Positions 10,991 to 22,060 of a stretch of 64,000 bases of DNA are shown here, piece after piece (within the stretch, counting starts at the first letter, position 1; every line of letters begins with the position of its first letter). Origin of the DNA: Anthoceros angustus (Eukaryota; Streptophyta; Anthocerotopsida; Anthocerotales; Anthocerotaceae); contig MU008162.1 in assembly GCA_010909165.1 (NCBI GenBank), positions 1,054,001 through 1,118,000 on the forward strand, in the 5' to 3' direction. The notes below the pieces were generated by a model. It worked only from the letters and a program-made list of their open reading frames with translations. It was not told the DNA's origin and made no database searches. The translations under genes and the position numbers were made by a program.

Positions 10991-12540
10991 CCGATGTTTT
11001 GGCTAGGTACTTTGGAGGCCTTCCGAGCAAATGATGGCTACCTTCTAGGGACTACTAATTTCATCGTCTGTGGAAGAATGGAGGAACATCGATGACTTGG
11101 TGTATGATTGTACGGCCGGCCTAGCTTGCCGCATGTAGGGTTCCTCAAACCTTGGCTGGTGTTGGTGGAGAAACCGCCGGTAAAAGGGTGAACTGCAAGC
11201 TTATTGGGACAAGCTTCAGATGAAGAAGAAACAACGGAAGTGTAAAGATGGTAGTGACGCTGGGACGAGGAAGGTGGAGGTGAGGAAGATGAGGGCTCGG
11301 ATGCAATGATGATGCTCCACCACCGTGAAGCTTGGGTGGGGGCTGGCTGCCCATGTCCGGAGGGAAACTCCTGCTCGCAGGAGCCCACGGAGGCCACACG
11401 ACGGTCGTCCAACAAAGTTTGGAGCTGCCAACAAAGGAAAAGTACTGTGATTGACAAGGAGCCATTGTCCTCGCCGAAAGTTGTGGCGAGCTTGACGAGA
11501 AGGACCACGACGCCCATTGAAAGGTAAGACATATGACCGTGAGAAAAGTGGCCTCCACCATGGGCTCCAATGGAGGTGATTTTGGCCGTGCTCGTGTGAA
11601 GAAGGACTTGGAGGCGGCGCGATGAGGAGTCAAAGCTTGCTAAGGCGGAGGATGCCTTGAAGGATCTGGACTTGACGAAGGTCCAACAGCGTACTGCTCA
11701 ATGGCGTGGGTTGGACTCAAACACAACGATGCACCATGGAACCGTCCGCCAAAGTGTGAAGGCCAAGATGACCATTGTAATGTTGTGAACAAGAAGTTGG
11801 CGAAAACACGGCTTGTAGGAGCAAGTCGCAAGAACATGTTCTTTGGTTTTGGATTTTGAACAGCGATCCAAATAATTCACCAGCTAAGAGTGAAGAAGTC
11901 CACGCCGGCACAGGCGGTGGCTCCATGCCACTCCCACGCCACACCACGTAAAAAGATGCCGTGTCTCGCACTGTATCGCCATAGTCCAAAGATCACAGTC
12001 ATTCGCAATTCTCAATGGTGCTGTCTCGAGGGGGAGTTTTTGATTTTGTGTCCCTTCGATCTCATGTGTGCACATGTTTGTTATTCCTGCTGGAATATGC
12101 GGAGGATGTTTCTGAAGGTCAGGGGTTGCTGCAATGAGTGTGCAATGATTGCTACCTACAAACAGGTCGGCGTGTTTGTTGTTCTCCAGTAAGTCCTGTT
12201 TCTAAGGGTGGTAGTGAAGGCTGGTAGGGAACCGGAGCACTTGCTTTTACTCTCTATGATCTGAGTTGATCTGCATGCGCGGCTTTTGGCGTGGAAGTCC
12301 ATGTGTTTGATTGTGGTGTGTGAAGATGCATGCGCCTGCGGAGATGGTGCACTAGTTTGCCATTCTATTTCTTGTCGGTTGTTGCATGTGTGGTAGACTG
12401 GTGGTATGCACGCACTGTGAGGCATGTTGCTTGTATGCATGCACCGTGATGGAATGACAGGATTTGTTGTGGTGGACGGGGTTGGTGGTCGATTGGACAT
12501 CATGGAGATGTGGTGGCATGTGGAGATGTGGTGGCGTCGA
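10991..12540. other. Repeat-region sequence without a recognisable gene
   Basis: Frames of 100-164 codons exist on both strands (for example 11,038-11,532 minus and 11,890-12,192 plus). They overlap each other and none carries a domain I can name. A run of acidic codons (GGGEEDEGSDAMM) is encoded on the plus strand near 11,275. It is probably a decayed transposon body. Confidence 0.3.
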
Positions 12541-12543
12541 GCA

Positions 12544-13016
12544 TCATAGAGATGTGGTGGCGGGGTTGGTGCTTAACAGCCCGAGTTTGTGACATGGTGG
12601 CCGCTTACTTGATGTGGTGGTGGGTTTGATGGTGAAGTGCCCGAGTATGTGCCATGGTGGCCGCTTACTTGATGTGGTGGCGGGGTTGGTGGTCAACTGC
12701 CCGAGTATGTGCCATGGTGACCGCTTGCTTGATGTGGTGGCGGGGTTGGTGGTCACCTGCCCGAGTATGTGCCATGGTGGCCGCTTGCTTGATGTGGTGG
12801 CGGGGTTGGTGGTCAACTGCCCGAGTATGTGCCATGGTGGCCGCTTACTTCATGTGGTGGCGGGGTTGGTGGTGAACCGCCGAGTATGTGCCATGGTGGC
12901 TGCTTGCTTGATGTGGTGGCGGGGTTGGTGGTGATCCGCCGAGTATGTGCCATGGTGGCCGCTTACTTGATGTGATGGCGGGTTGGTGGTGATCCGGTAT
13001 GTGACATGGTGGCTGA
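12544..13016. repeat. 60-bp minisatellite, about eight copies
   Basis: The word gatgtggtggcggggttggt recurs about every 60 bases from 12,551 to about 12,940 and ends in degenerate copies. A gagtatgtgccatggtggcc-like segment follows each time. Because 60 is a multiple of three, both strands show repetitive open frames. These are not evidence of a protein. Confidence 0.9.
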
Positions 13017-14217
13017 CACGATGTGCTGGCGCTTGGTGGTCTTCAATCCTCTTTGGTGATGTGTTGGCAAGGATTGTAATGTAGTTGCGATAGCTTGTGA
13101 TGTTCGATGAATGCTGGCCAGGATTTGTTGGTGAAGGCGCAGCTCTTCTGACTTTAACGTGGGTCTTTCTGTAGGTGGTATGCATGCAACGAGATGGTAT
13201 TCGCGCCCTGTGGGCATTGCTTCCATGACATATGTCTCTTCCAAGCGTTGCAAAAGGCATGTTCTGCCGCTTGGTGCAACGGAGATTTCAAAAACCTGGT
13301 TGCTGGCCAAGGGGTGGCCCTTCAAAGGACACCCAACTGCACCTGCATCGTGGGAGGATGACCAATGGAAGCCGAGTATTTGGAGATTATTCGCGATCCC
13401 GCAACACGCATCATAGATGGGCGAAGGTGGCGCCGATAAGCTCAAACAATCGCTAGCAACACCTCGAAGTACTTAGAATCACTGGTTTGCACTTGCACAT
13501 TGCTATCTACCAACGGTGAGCGAATTTCCGCCATATTTGTATCATTCTTCTCATTTTTGAATGGTGCCGCTTGTGTGGAACATGAGCAGCCGCCCCCATG
13601 TCCACAAACTTCTCCATGCATGCCGTAGCCTCTTTAAAACACCGCCAAGACCAAGACCGCCTAGGGCTCCACCAGAAAAAGCTAATACGGAGGTGCGCTC
13701 ATGCTGGGACATGCACGAATATGTGCTTACCACGCCTCGGCGAAGACGCGCAATCCGGGCCAATTGTCGTGTCCACATGCAGCCAATCCAATCCTCCAAA
13801 GATGGACTCGAGGTGGTGGCCCTTCTGCATGTGGTCAAGGTCATGCTTTGGGAACGGAGGGCTTGAAGGAACATGGACGGTGTGGCCCTTAGTCCCTAAT
13901 GGCTGCTCGTGTGCCCCTACAGGCACCTAGCACTCTGGAAATTGTCAGCAGGGAGTGCTGAAGGATGTGGATGCCATTGTTGGTCGACTTTGCTCCTAAG
14001 ATGGCGTTCGGAAGAGTTTTGGCGATAATTTTGTAGGGTCTAGTGATGTGTGTCGATGGTGCTGCCACATTGGTGACCAGTAGTTCGCACCCAATGTGAA
14101 GAACGCGATGGCGGAGCGCTCGTGAGGGTGATGAGATTGAATTGGTGACCATGGTCGCATGCTTGTTGCTCTGTGCCCAAGAGGTTATAGCTGCAGTGAT
14201 GTTCACCTGCTAGTGGT
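13017..14217. other. Repeat-region sequence, overlapping short frames
   Basis: Frames up to 160 codons are open on the minus strand (12,963-13,445) and shorter ones on the plus strand. No conserved motif is visible on either. Probably transposon remnant. Confidence 0.3.
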
Positions 14218-14607
14218 TTGAAGCCTGAATTGTGTAGCTCGTCCTTTGGTGACCATGTGGCTATGCTTGATGGTGATGGTGTGGACAAGAGTGAAAAGGT
14301 TGGTGATGGTCGTTGTGATCTCCATCGCCCGCATGGAGACAGCTCTTCTCAAAGCCGCCGAGGGGCCAACTGTGGAGGCGATCAAGTGGACAATGACGAG
14401 CATGCAGAAGCTCATGACAAGGATGAAGATGCCACCCTGCATGCTCAAGAGGTGGATGACAGGTTGCCAGGTTTAGTTGCTGCTCTTGTAGAACAGATGA
14501 GAGCACAAATGCAGGTACAGGAAGTTCGCACCCTTCACGTGGTAGTGGCCGCCGTGGAGGAAACAATCGTGGTCGGGCTGGCCCATTGAAGCGGAGAGGG
14601 GCTGGGC

Positions 14608-14937
14608 GTGGAGGGAGGAACACTCGTGCCAGACGTAACCAGCCTGATGAAGAGCCTCAACGACCTGAAGGTATGGGCTATGGTTCGTGACCGACGTGTG
14701 TACAAATTTCATGGTGTTGGCTCAAGGGAAATCCCGAGGAAGTGGACTTTATCTCTTGAAATGTATGGAACTCTGCAGAACTTGACCTTCAAGGATACTA
14801 ATTGGGGAGGGGAGGAGTTTGAAGCAGGCACTATTGTTGTGAAAGCCTTCTACTATGAGCAAGTTCCCGACAGCATTGGTATGTACACTTTGTCGACTGA
14901 AGTAGCTGCCACCACCCCGGAGGACTGTGGCGACTAA
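14608..14937 (+). pseudogene. Unrecognised frame in module P
   Basis: The 109-codon frame reads like real protein (KVWAMVRDRRVYKFHGVG, SLEMYGTLQNLTFKDTNW, VVKAFYYEQVPDSIGMYT). It is the longest version of a segment repeated with frameshifts at 15,560-15,850. Module Q, downstream in other frames, encodes a Cys-rich stretch (near 17,367-17,470) with repeated C-x2-C and C-x4-C spacing. The set suggests an unfamiliar transposon-encoded protein. I cannot name it. Confidence 0.3.
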
Positions 14938-17366
14938 GTTTTTGATGTGGCCAATGGAGAAGCAAAATGAAAACGCAGAACAACTGTACTGGCTCCACCC
15001 ACATGAGAGGAAGTACATAGAGTGGTTGGCAAAGGTCGAACATGGGCGAAAAAGTTGAAGACCGTGTGACGATTGAATGTGTTTGTTGTGTGGATCATGT
15101 GAGGGGTCTCGTGAATTTGTCCGCACGGTTGTGAGTGTTCGAGGCCATGTGACCACATTTTTGGACAAATGCGGTGTGAGTCGGGGATAAACACTTTGAG
15201 TCTGGATCCCATGTTGTATCAATGGGTATACGCCTTGTGACGAATGCTCCATTTTGTGAGGGCACACCGAAAAAACCCCCTATGTACCGAATGGTTCAAT
15301 GTATACGCCTTAGAATGAACGAGTGCCCTTCAAATTGCGTCACAAGATGACAATTGGGTCCAACACGATGCCACCGCATGCTCAAGAGGTGGATGAGTTG
15401 CCGTTTAGTTCTTGTAGAGCAGGGATGAGAGCACAAATGCAGGAAGTTCGCACCCTTCACGTGGTAGTGGCCGACGTGGAGGAAACAATCGTGGTCGGGC
15501 TGGCCCATTGAAGCGGAGAGGGCTGGGAGGGAGGAACACTCGTGCGACGTAACCAGCGATGAAGAGCCTCAACGACCAAGGTATGGGCTATGGTTCGATG
15601 TGACTACGGTACAAATTTCATGGTGTTGGCTCAAGGGAAATCCCGAGGAAGTGGACTTTATCTCTTGAAATGTATGGAACTCGAGAACTTGACCTTCAAG
15701 GATACTAATTGGGGAGGGAGGAGTTTAGGCACTATTGTTGTGAAAGCCTTCTACTATGAGCAAGTTCCCGACAGATTGGTATGTACACTTTCTGGACTGG
15801 CGTGCTGCCACCCAATGCTCCTCTGGAGGACTGTGTCGACTAAGTTTTGATGTGGCCAATGGAGAAGCAAAATGAAAACGGAACAATCAGATCCCCACAT
15901 GAGAGGAAGTACATAGAGTGGTTGGCAAAGGTCGAACATGCGAAGGCGAAAAAGTTGAAGACCGTGTGACGATTGAATGTGTTTGTTGTGGATCATGTGA
16001 GGGGTCTCGTGAATTTGTCGGCACTGGTTGTGAGTGTTCGAGGCCATGTGACCGACATTTTTGGACAAATGCGGTGTGAGTCGGGGATAAACACTTTGAG
16101 TCTGGATCCCATGTTGTATCAATGGGTATACGCCTTGTGACGAATGCTCCATTTTGTGAGGGCACCGAAAAGTGCTAACCCCCTATGTAATGGTTCAATG
16201 TATACGCCTTAGAATGAACGAAAGTGCCCTTCAAATTGCGTCACAAGATGACAATTGGGTCCAACACGATGCCAACCTAGCATCCTCCACCCACAAATGG
16301 CACAAGCGATGGCATGAAGAGTGAAAACCGGAAGGGCTCAAGCACACCGCCCATCACACCGGTGGAATTGGATGAAACACATATAAGGACATCACCCACA
16401 TTCCTACTCGGCATTCAAACCGGTGCATGAACAACACAAAGCTAACTAAGGAAGTATGCGCTAGCCTATGAACAAAGGAACATGTAAGGTCTGCGAAGTT
16501 CCTTCCCATGCGTTAGGATGGATTAGGCATCCACAACGCTTCCACCATCGCTATCCTCGCCTCTTGCACCATATTATTGTCCACACTCGGATCTGCAGAT
16601 TCGGCTCCCCGCCCGCTTCCCGACCATACGGCGCCGACGCCGCAGCCCAATACCGCTGACTGCTGCACGGGCGCCGCGGTACTCCACCGCAAAGAGCTTA
16701 ACGCCGCCATGGCTTGCATCGCCCTCTTGCACCATATTATTGTCCACACTCGGATCTGCAGATTAGGCTCCGCTCGCGCGTTCTTCCCGACCATACGGCG
16801 TGGCGTCTCGCCCGCAGCCCAATACCGCTTCCGCCTTTGTTGCCGGCGGTGGCGCTCGCGGTACTCCACCGCAAAGAGCTTAACGCCGCCATGGCATCGA
16901 TCCTCTTGCTTCCACGGCCCGGAGGTGCATGACCGCACTGCGTGGTGCCTCTTCGACGGTAGCAACGATGACGCCTAAGGCACTCGACCGAGCACCCACC
17001 CCATGTTGCTACCGGTGCGGACTTAGCGTAAGATGATCGGCTTCATGGGTGAAGGCGAGAGTGGAATGAATTGGGTGTCATATTACATCGCTTTTGTACA
17101 CAACCAAGCTGTTGCACCCGGCGGTCAAGTGGCCACCGTCATATGGCTCGGCTCTTATTCCCCACGGCGGGGGCGGCCTTTGGCATCACGTGTCCTCGAT
17201 GAAAACTTGAGGAGGACTGGTCTTGGCGACTAAGTTTTGATGTGGCCAATGGAGAAGCAAAATGAAAAAGCCAGAACAAGATCGCTCCACCCACATGAGA
17301 GGAAGTACATAGAGTGGTTGGCAAAGGTCGAACATGCAGGCGAAAAAGTTGAAGTGTGACGATTGA

Positions 17367-17549
17367 ATGTGTTTGTTGTGTGGATCATGTGAGGGGTCTC
17401 GTGAATTTTGTGCACCTGGTTGTGAGTGTTCGAGGCCATGTGACCGGACATTTTTGGACAAATGCGGTGAGTCGGGGATAAACACTTTGAGTCTGGATCC
17501 CATGTTGTATCAATGGGTATCGCCTTGTGACGAATGCTCCATTTTGTGA
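17367..17549 (+). pseudogene. Cys-rich frame in module Q
   Basis: The frame contains CLLCGSCEGSREFCAPGCEC followed by SRPCDRTFLDKCGE, a spacing that could bind zinc. The same residues are readable in parts of the two other Q copies (about 15,075-15,290 and 15,975-16,160) in shifting frames. No named family is recognised. Confidence 0.3.
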
Positions 17550-18528
17550 GGGCACACCAGTGCTAACCCCCTATGTCTTGAATGGTTCAATGTATCGACG
17601 ACTTAGAATGAGCAGTGCCCTTCAAATTGCGTTCGCGCGACAATTGGGTCCAACACGGCATGCCAACCTAGCATCCTCCACCCACAAATGGCTGGATGGC
17701 AGTGAAGAGTGAAAAAGCGGAAGGGCTCAAGCAATCGCCCATCACCACACCGGTGGAATTGGATGAAACACATATAAGGACATCACCACACCATTCAAGC
17801 GGTGCATTGTGAACAACAGCTAACCAAGGGAAGTATCGCTAGCCTATGAACAAAGGAACATGTAAGGCCGGTGCGAAGTTCCTTCCCATGCTAGGATGGA
17901 TTAGGCATCCAACGCTTCCACCATCGTCATCGCCCTCTTGCACCATATTATTGTCCACACTCGGATCTGCAGATTAGGCTCCGCTCGCGCGTTCTTCCCG
18001 ACCATACGGCGTGGCGTCTCGCCCAGCCCAATACCGCTTCCGCCTTTGTTGCCGGCGGTGGCGCTCGCGGTACTCCACCTGCAAAGAGCTTAACGCCGCC
18101 ATGGCTTGCATCAATCCTCTTGCTTCCACGGCCCGAGGGAGGTGCGCCGGCACTGCGTGCCTCTTCGACGGCGGTAGCAAGCCGGTGTCGGAAGGCACTC
18201 GACCGAGCACGACCCCATGTTGCTACTGGTGCGGACTTAGCAGAAGATGATCGGCTTCGCGGGTGAAGGCGAGAGTGGGAATGAATTAATTGTCATATTA
18301 TTTTGTACACAACCAAGCTGTTGCACCCGGCGGTCAAGTGGCCACGTCATATGGCTCGGCTCTTATTCCCCCCAGGCGAAAAGAGGCCGCGCCGCATCAC
18401 GTGTCACGATGCGAGGAACTTGGAGGAATTAAGAATCATTATTGAATGCATTAAGTGTACCCGCATGTACAACTAATGAACGCAATTGTGATTACAGCTC
18501 ATGAGTACAATTGTTTTTTGGCATTTGC

Positions 18529-18960
18529 CTATGTTTCCATCAGATGCCCGCTTAATTCATTTTCTGCTAACAAGGTAGTCACCCGATGGAGTGCGTCACC
18601 CTCTAAAGCAAAGTACACACCCCCTACTGCACCTCGTCTTATGGTCATCTCAAATTTGCACATCTGCACGCATTCCGCACTGAGGATGCAATCGCATGGT
18701 CCGAATAAAGGCACACCGCTCGCATCTTGAATAGTGTAATACATTCCAACGACATGCTCCTAAGATGAAACGCCTTCATACTCCAAGGACACGATCTTGG
18801 GTGCGAAGAGTATGCTTTGCCTCCGCATCCGAGGACATAAAATGTTGTCCTCATCCGGGGGTCTGCAAAACGAGGAAGTTGTCTCCTACTTCGTAAGGTC
18901 AGCCATGTCGGAGATATCTTCACTCTCATTGTCCAGGATAACATCAGGACCATTGGTCCC
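18529..18960 (-). pseudogene. Unrecognised coding remnant
   Basis: Two adjoining minus-strand frames together read as plausible protein: an acidic start (DNESEDISDMADL), then ILFAPKIVSLEYEGVSS, a stop or shift, then HVVGMYYTIQDASGVPLFG. Frames do not join without a lesion. No domain recognised; probably the coding part of a decayed mobile element. Confidence 0.25.
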
Positions 18961-19227
18961 TACGTCTGCACATCCGAGGCTAGAGGAGCACCATTAGGCA
19001 TGTTCGGAGGAGGCCTCGCTTGCGCACGAGTTATTCGCCTGGATTTGGCCATGTGGCCTCAAAGTGAAGGCTTTCCAATACCGAATGAGGCACCGCTTCG
19101 TATTCGCGCGCACTTCCTGCACTCCACGCAAAACAAGCAAGGCTACGCATTTTCAGCGGATCCGCTAAGCTAAACCCATAGATGTGCATTTTTTGGACCT
19201 GTGGGTCGCAACCAAACTTATTCCTGC

Positions 19228-19710
19228 TTACTTGGGCTTTTCTCTATGAGCCAAGCTCGATGCGCATGGTGTCCACTTGTGTAAGAAGAAAAGGCCCCCC
19301 CTGAAATATGACTTGTAAGGTAGGCCACGACATCCGCCGCTGATTGAAGCCTGGGTGCCGTTGGGGATGATTATGCTGCCCGCAACGCTCTTTTCGAATA
19401 GCTCCTGCTCCGTCATGTTCACCCTTCCCATGGCCACTACCGAAATACGACCACAACATCCGACACCCGCCAGTGAGACTGGGGTATCTTGCAATGAAAT
19501 ATGAAGGCCGACATGCCTTGAACTGGCTTGCAGCCCCATCCGACCAACACCAATGTTCTCGTGGCCGCGGAAACCAGAATCTGCCATCCATTGCCAATGC
19601 TTCATAACGCAATGTTGGACGAACAACGTATCGTGAACCAAGTCATCACTGATGTAAAAATGATAATACTTCTCAACGCTAGCCCTGGGTCTTGGGGTCA
19701 ATGGGCCCAT
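19228..19710 (-). CDS. Unrecognised 160-codon open frame
   Basis: The frame is open without repeats in a mostly broken region and reads as balanced protein (EKYYHFYISDDLVHDTLFVQ, HWQWMADSGFRGHENIGVG, ELFEKSVAGSIIIPNGTQ). No family is recognised, and the neighbours on the same strand (18.5-19.0 kb) are broken. It may belong to the same decayed element. Confidence 0.25.
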   Translation of the reverse strand: MGPLTPRPRASVEKYYHFYISDDLVHDTLFVQHCVMKHWQWMADSGFRGHENIGVGRMGLQASSRHVGLHISLQDTPVSLAGVGCCGRISVVAMGRVNMTEQELFEKSVAGSIIIPNGTQASISGGCRGLPYKSYFRGGLFFLHKWTPCASSLAHREKPK

Positions 19711-20700
19711 TTCAGAAAAGACCAGACCAAAATGGATACTTGATCATTCCGCCATGCATAGATGATTGCCTCGAACACCAAAAGCATAGTTTTGATCAAG
19801 TCCATAATCGAGACAACGACATCCGATGGGAACCACTCTAAGCATTGCCTAAATTCCAAAGCCATCACGCACATAATCGTGGAGGATGAACTCCCTCATC
19901 TTTTCGAGAAGTATGACACAAACTCACTGGATGAGTCTCCATGAAAACTAGCTTTATGCGCTTCTTGTCCCGCCTCACTATCTCTACCAACCACTTGATA
20001 TTGAAAGCGCCGCCACTTCAAAATGGAGTCGGGTGCACCTCCTTTGATGTCTCACCGTGATGTAATCGCACCTTCCTCACGCCACAACGGGCCCGCTCAA
20101 GACATGCAAGCTTGTGCCATGCAAGATCACACTCTTTCTTTCGCTTCAAGAAGCAACCTGTATACAACAGTCGGTCGCATTGCAATGAAGAGGAGACTCT
20201 TCTACCGAGTGAGGAACACAAATGTCACACCGAATGGCATTGTCCACGAGGATGCACTCTTGAAAGCCCACCACGCAAAGCATTAAAAGCGCCCTTGAGG
20301 AAGGCCATTTCTACATGGTACCGGCAGCATGCGTTGCGCTTTTTTGACGAAATACGGTTTCGCTTTTCAAAAGTACGCCCCTAACTTGAATCTCTGGTGC
20401 TCCAAGAAACCGCAAGTAGAACTCCGTCTGCAACACCCAGGATAGGCCATCAGGATTGAGACACGCCATCACACAAATTACTAGCTACTGGCTTTGAGCA
20501 ATAACACAACGTGTGCAAGCAAGGAATGTGCCACCCGCGGTCTGCACACACATTTCCACACTCATAGCATACAAGCGTCTCCGTGGACACCAAGCCACCT
20601 GCCTACCATAACACCACAAACCACGCCATAACACCAGACCACCTCGATGTCCTCATGACCAGGGGATGACACTATCACGGTGGCTACATTGCTCACCGCG
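19711..20700. other. No recognisable gene
   Basis: Short overlapping frames only. No repeats longer than about 20 bases were noticed. Confidence 0.3.
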
Positions 20701-20727
20701 TCACTACATCACCACAACTTGCATCGG

Positions 20728-21180
20728 CCACAAATGGGCCCACCACCACCTCCAGCCCCGCCACATCCGAGCTCGCCACACCACCTCCGGAGCCCCGCCA
20801 ACACATCCGAGCTCCTGCCACCACCTCCGAGCTCCTCGCCACCACCTCCGAGCCCTGCCACCACCTCCGAGCCCTGCCACCACCTCCGGAGCCCTGCCAC
20901 CACCTCCGGATCCCTGCCACCACCTCCGGAGCTCTGCCACCACCTCCCGAGCTCCACCACCACATCCAGAGCTCCACCACCACATCCGGAGCCCGGCCAC
21001 CACATCTCGAATGCGCGACCACAGCATCCGGAGCCCGACCACCACATCTAGAGTCGAACATCGCACCGGAGGTTGACCACAACATGTGGAGCCCTCCAAC
21101 CATATCCGGAGCTCGACCACCGATTCGTAGCCCGACCACCACATCCGAGCCCGACCACCGCATCCACGTCCCACCGCATC
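20728..21180. repeat. GC-rich ~12-21-bp minisatellite (ccaccacctccgagc family)
   Basis: Words ccaccacctcc, gagccctg, gagctcc and ccaccacatcc alternate irregularly. Open frames of 120-200 codons on both strands (Pro/His-rich plus, Gly/Trp/Val-rich minus) follow from the simple sequence and should not be taken as genes. Confidence 0.85.
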
Positions 21181-22060
21181 CGCCACCGCATAACAACATC
21201 ACCATGCCTAGCACGGCTACCACATGCCCACATCCCAAACCCGCCAACATGCCAAACCGACGTACCACCGCCCGGCTCCACCACCATTGCAACCACGGAT
21301 TCCCTAATATCCGCCTCCAACCTATAGCATCACCTCATGGAGGCAAAACCCACCGGTCGGACCATCTCCAACAACCTACGAGCACAATGGACTAAAAAGG
21401 AAGCGTTGAAGTGCCGGGCACTTAACGAGCAAGTCAGACTTGCACAAAGAAGGAACCCACATCCCAAGCAACGTGGAAAAAATCACAACACACACGATGC
21501 AATTAAATCGCCATTGTAGGTCCATACCCGAAGCCTTAAGCTCAAGAAGGTGCACCCTCCTCCCGGTCAGAACTAACCACTCGCCTGGAGAACAGAGCAC
21601 GAACCAATCCGCAAGAACATCCAGGAGCACGCACCACACAAATGGCCAGTTTCGAATGCAATATGGAGGATGCCTAAGCGCTTCTAAACGAGCGGACATT
21701 TGACATAAGAACCAGCATGGCATGAACACGGGATCGCTCCCATCAGACGTGCTCCTACAAAGACCACTTGCACCAGCATGCCCTTTCGAACCAAACAAGG
21801 TTCTTAGAAGACGCATGTGGACTACGGACTTCCCTGGGGAGTTAGAAATTAGGTAGGGTTTTGTTTTTTTAGGAGTAAAGGATAAAATGAGGCGAAAAAG
21901 GGGGAAATAAGCACGGTTAGCACTCCGGACGGCACTCCGGAGTATACTCCGACCGAGTGAACAGCCTGGCGGCGGCGCGGGTAACGGATAAGTCCGGACC
22001 CACTCCAGACCAGTGATAAGTACGCTGTGAAAGTAACTTAGAAGGCCGTGGACGACCAGG
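21181..22060. other. No recognisable gene
   Basis: The frame at 21,376-21,816 (minus) has no recognisable domain and overlaps plus-strand frames. From about 21,920 the sequence turns GC-rich with repeated ccgga words and leads into the gag-like tract. Confidence 0.3.

Larger units (their letters stand above)
14380..18430. repeat. Higher-order array of three modules (P, Q, R)
   Basis: Module P (ctcaagaggtggatga... to gagcaagttcccgaca) is at 14,431-14,905 and 15,376-15,800. Module Q (actaagttt-tgatgtggcc to caattgggtccaacac) is at 14,932-15,372, 15,837-16,275 and 17,228-17,665. Module R (atcctccacccacaaatgg through atgatcggcttc to about ggcatcacgtg) is at 16,276-17,215 and 17,666-18,410. The order is P-Q-P-Q-R-Q-R. 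R in its first copy also contains an internal ~195-base duplication around the catattattgtccacactcg word (16,568 and 16,735). Copies differ chiefly at CTG/CAG-containing sites. Confidence 0.75.

Noticed and set aside
12544-13016. Regular 60-bp repeats resembling a CRISPR array
   Set aside because: There are no unique spacers between short repeats; the whole 60-bp unit repeats. The surroundings are plant nuclear DNA.
20693-21292. Long minus-strand frame (199 codons), Gly/Trp/Val-rich
   Set aside because: It follows from the GC-rich minisatellite; the opposite strand is equally open.
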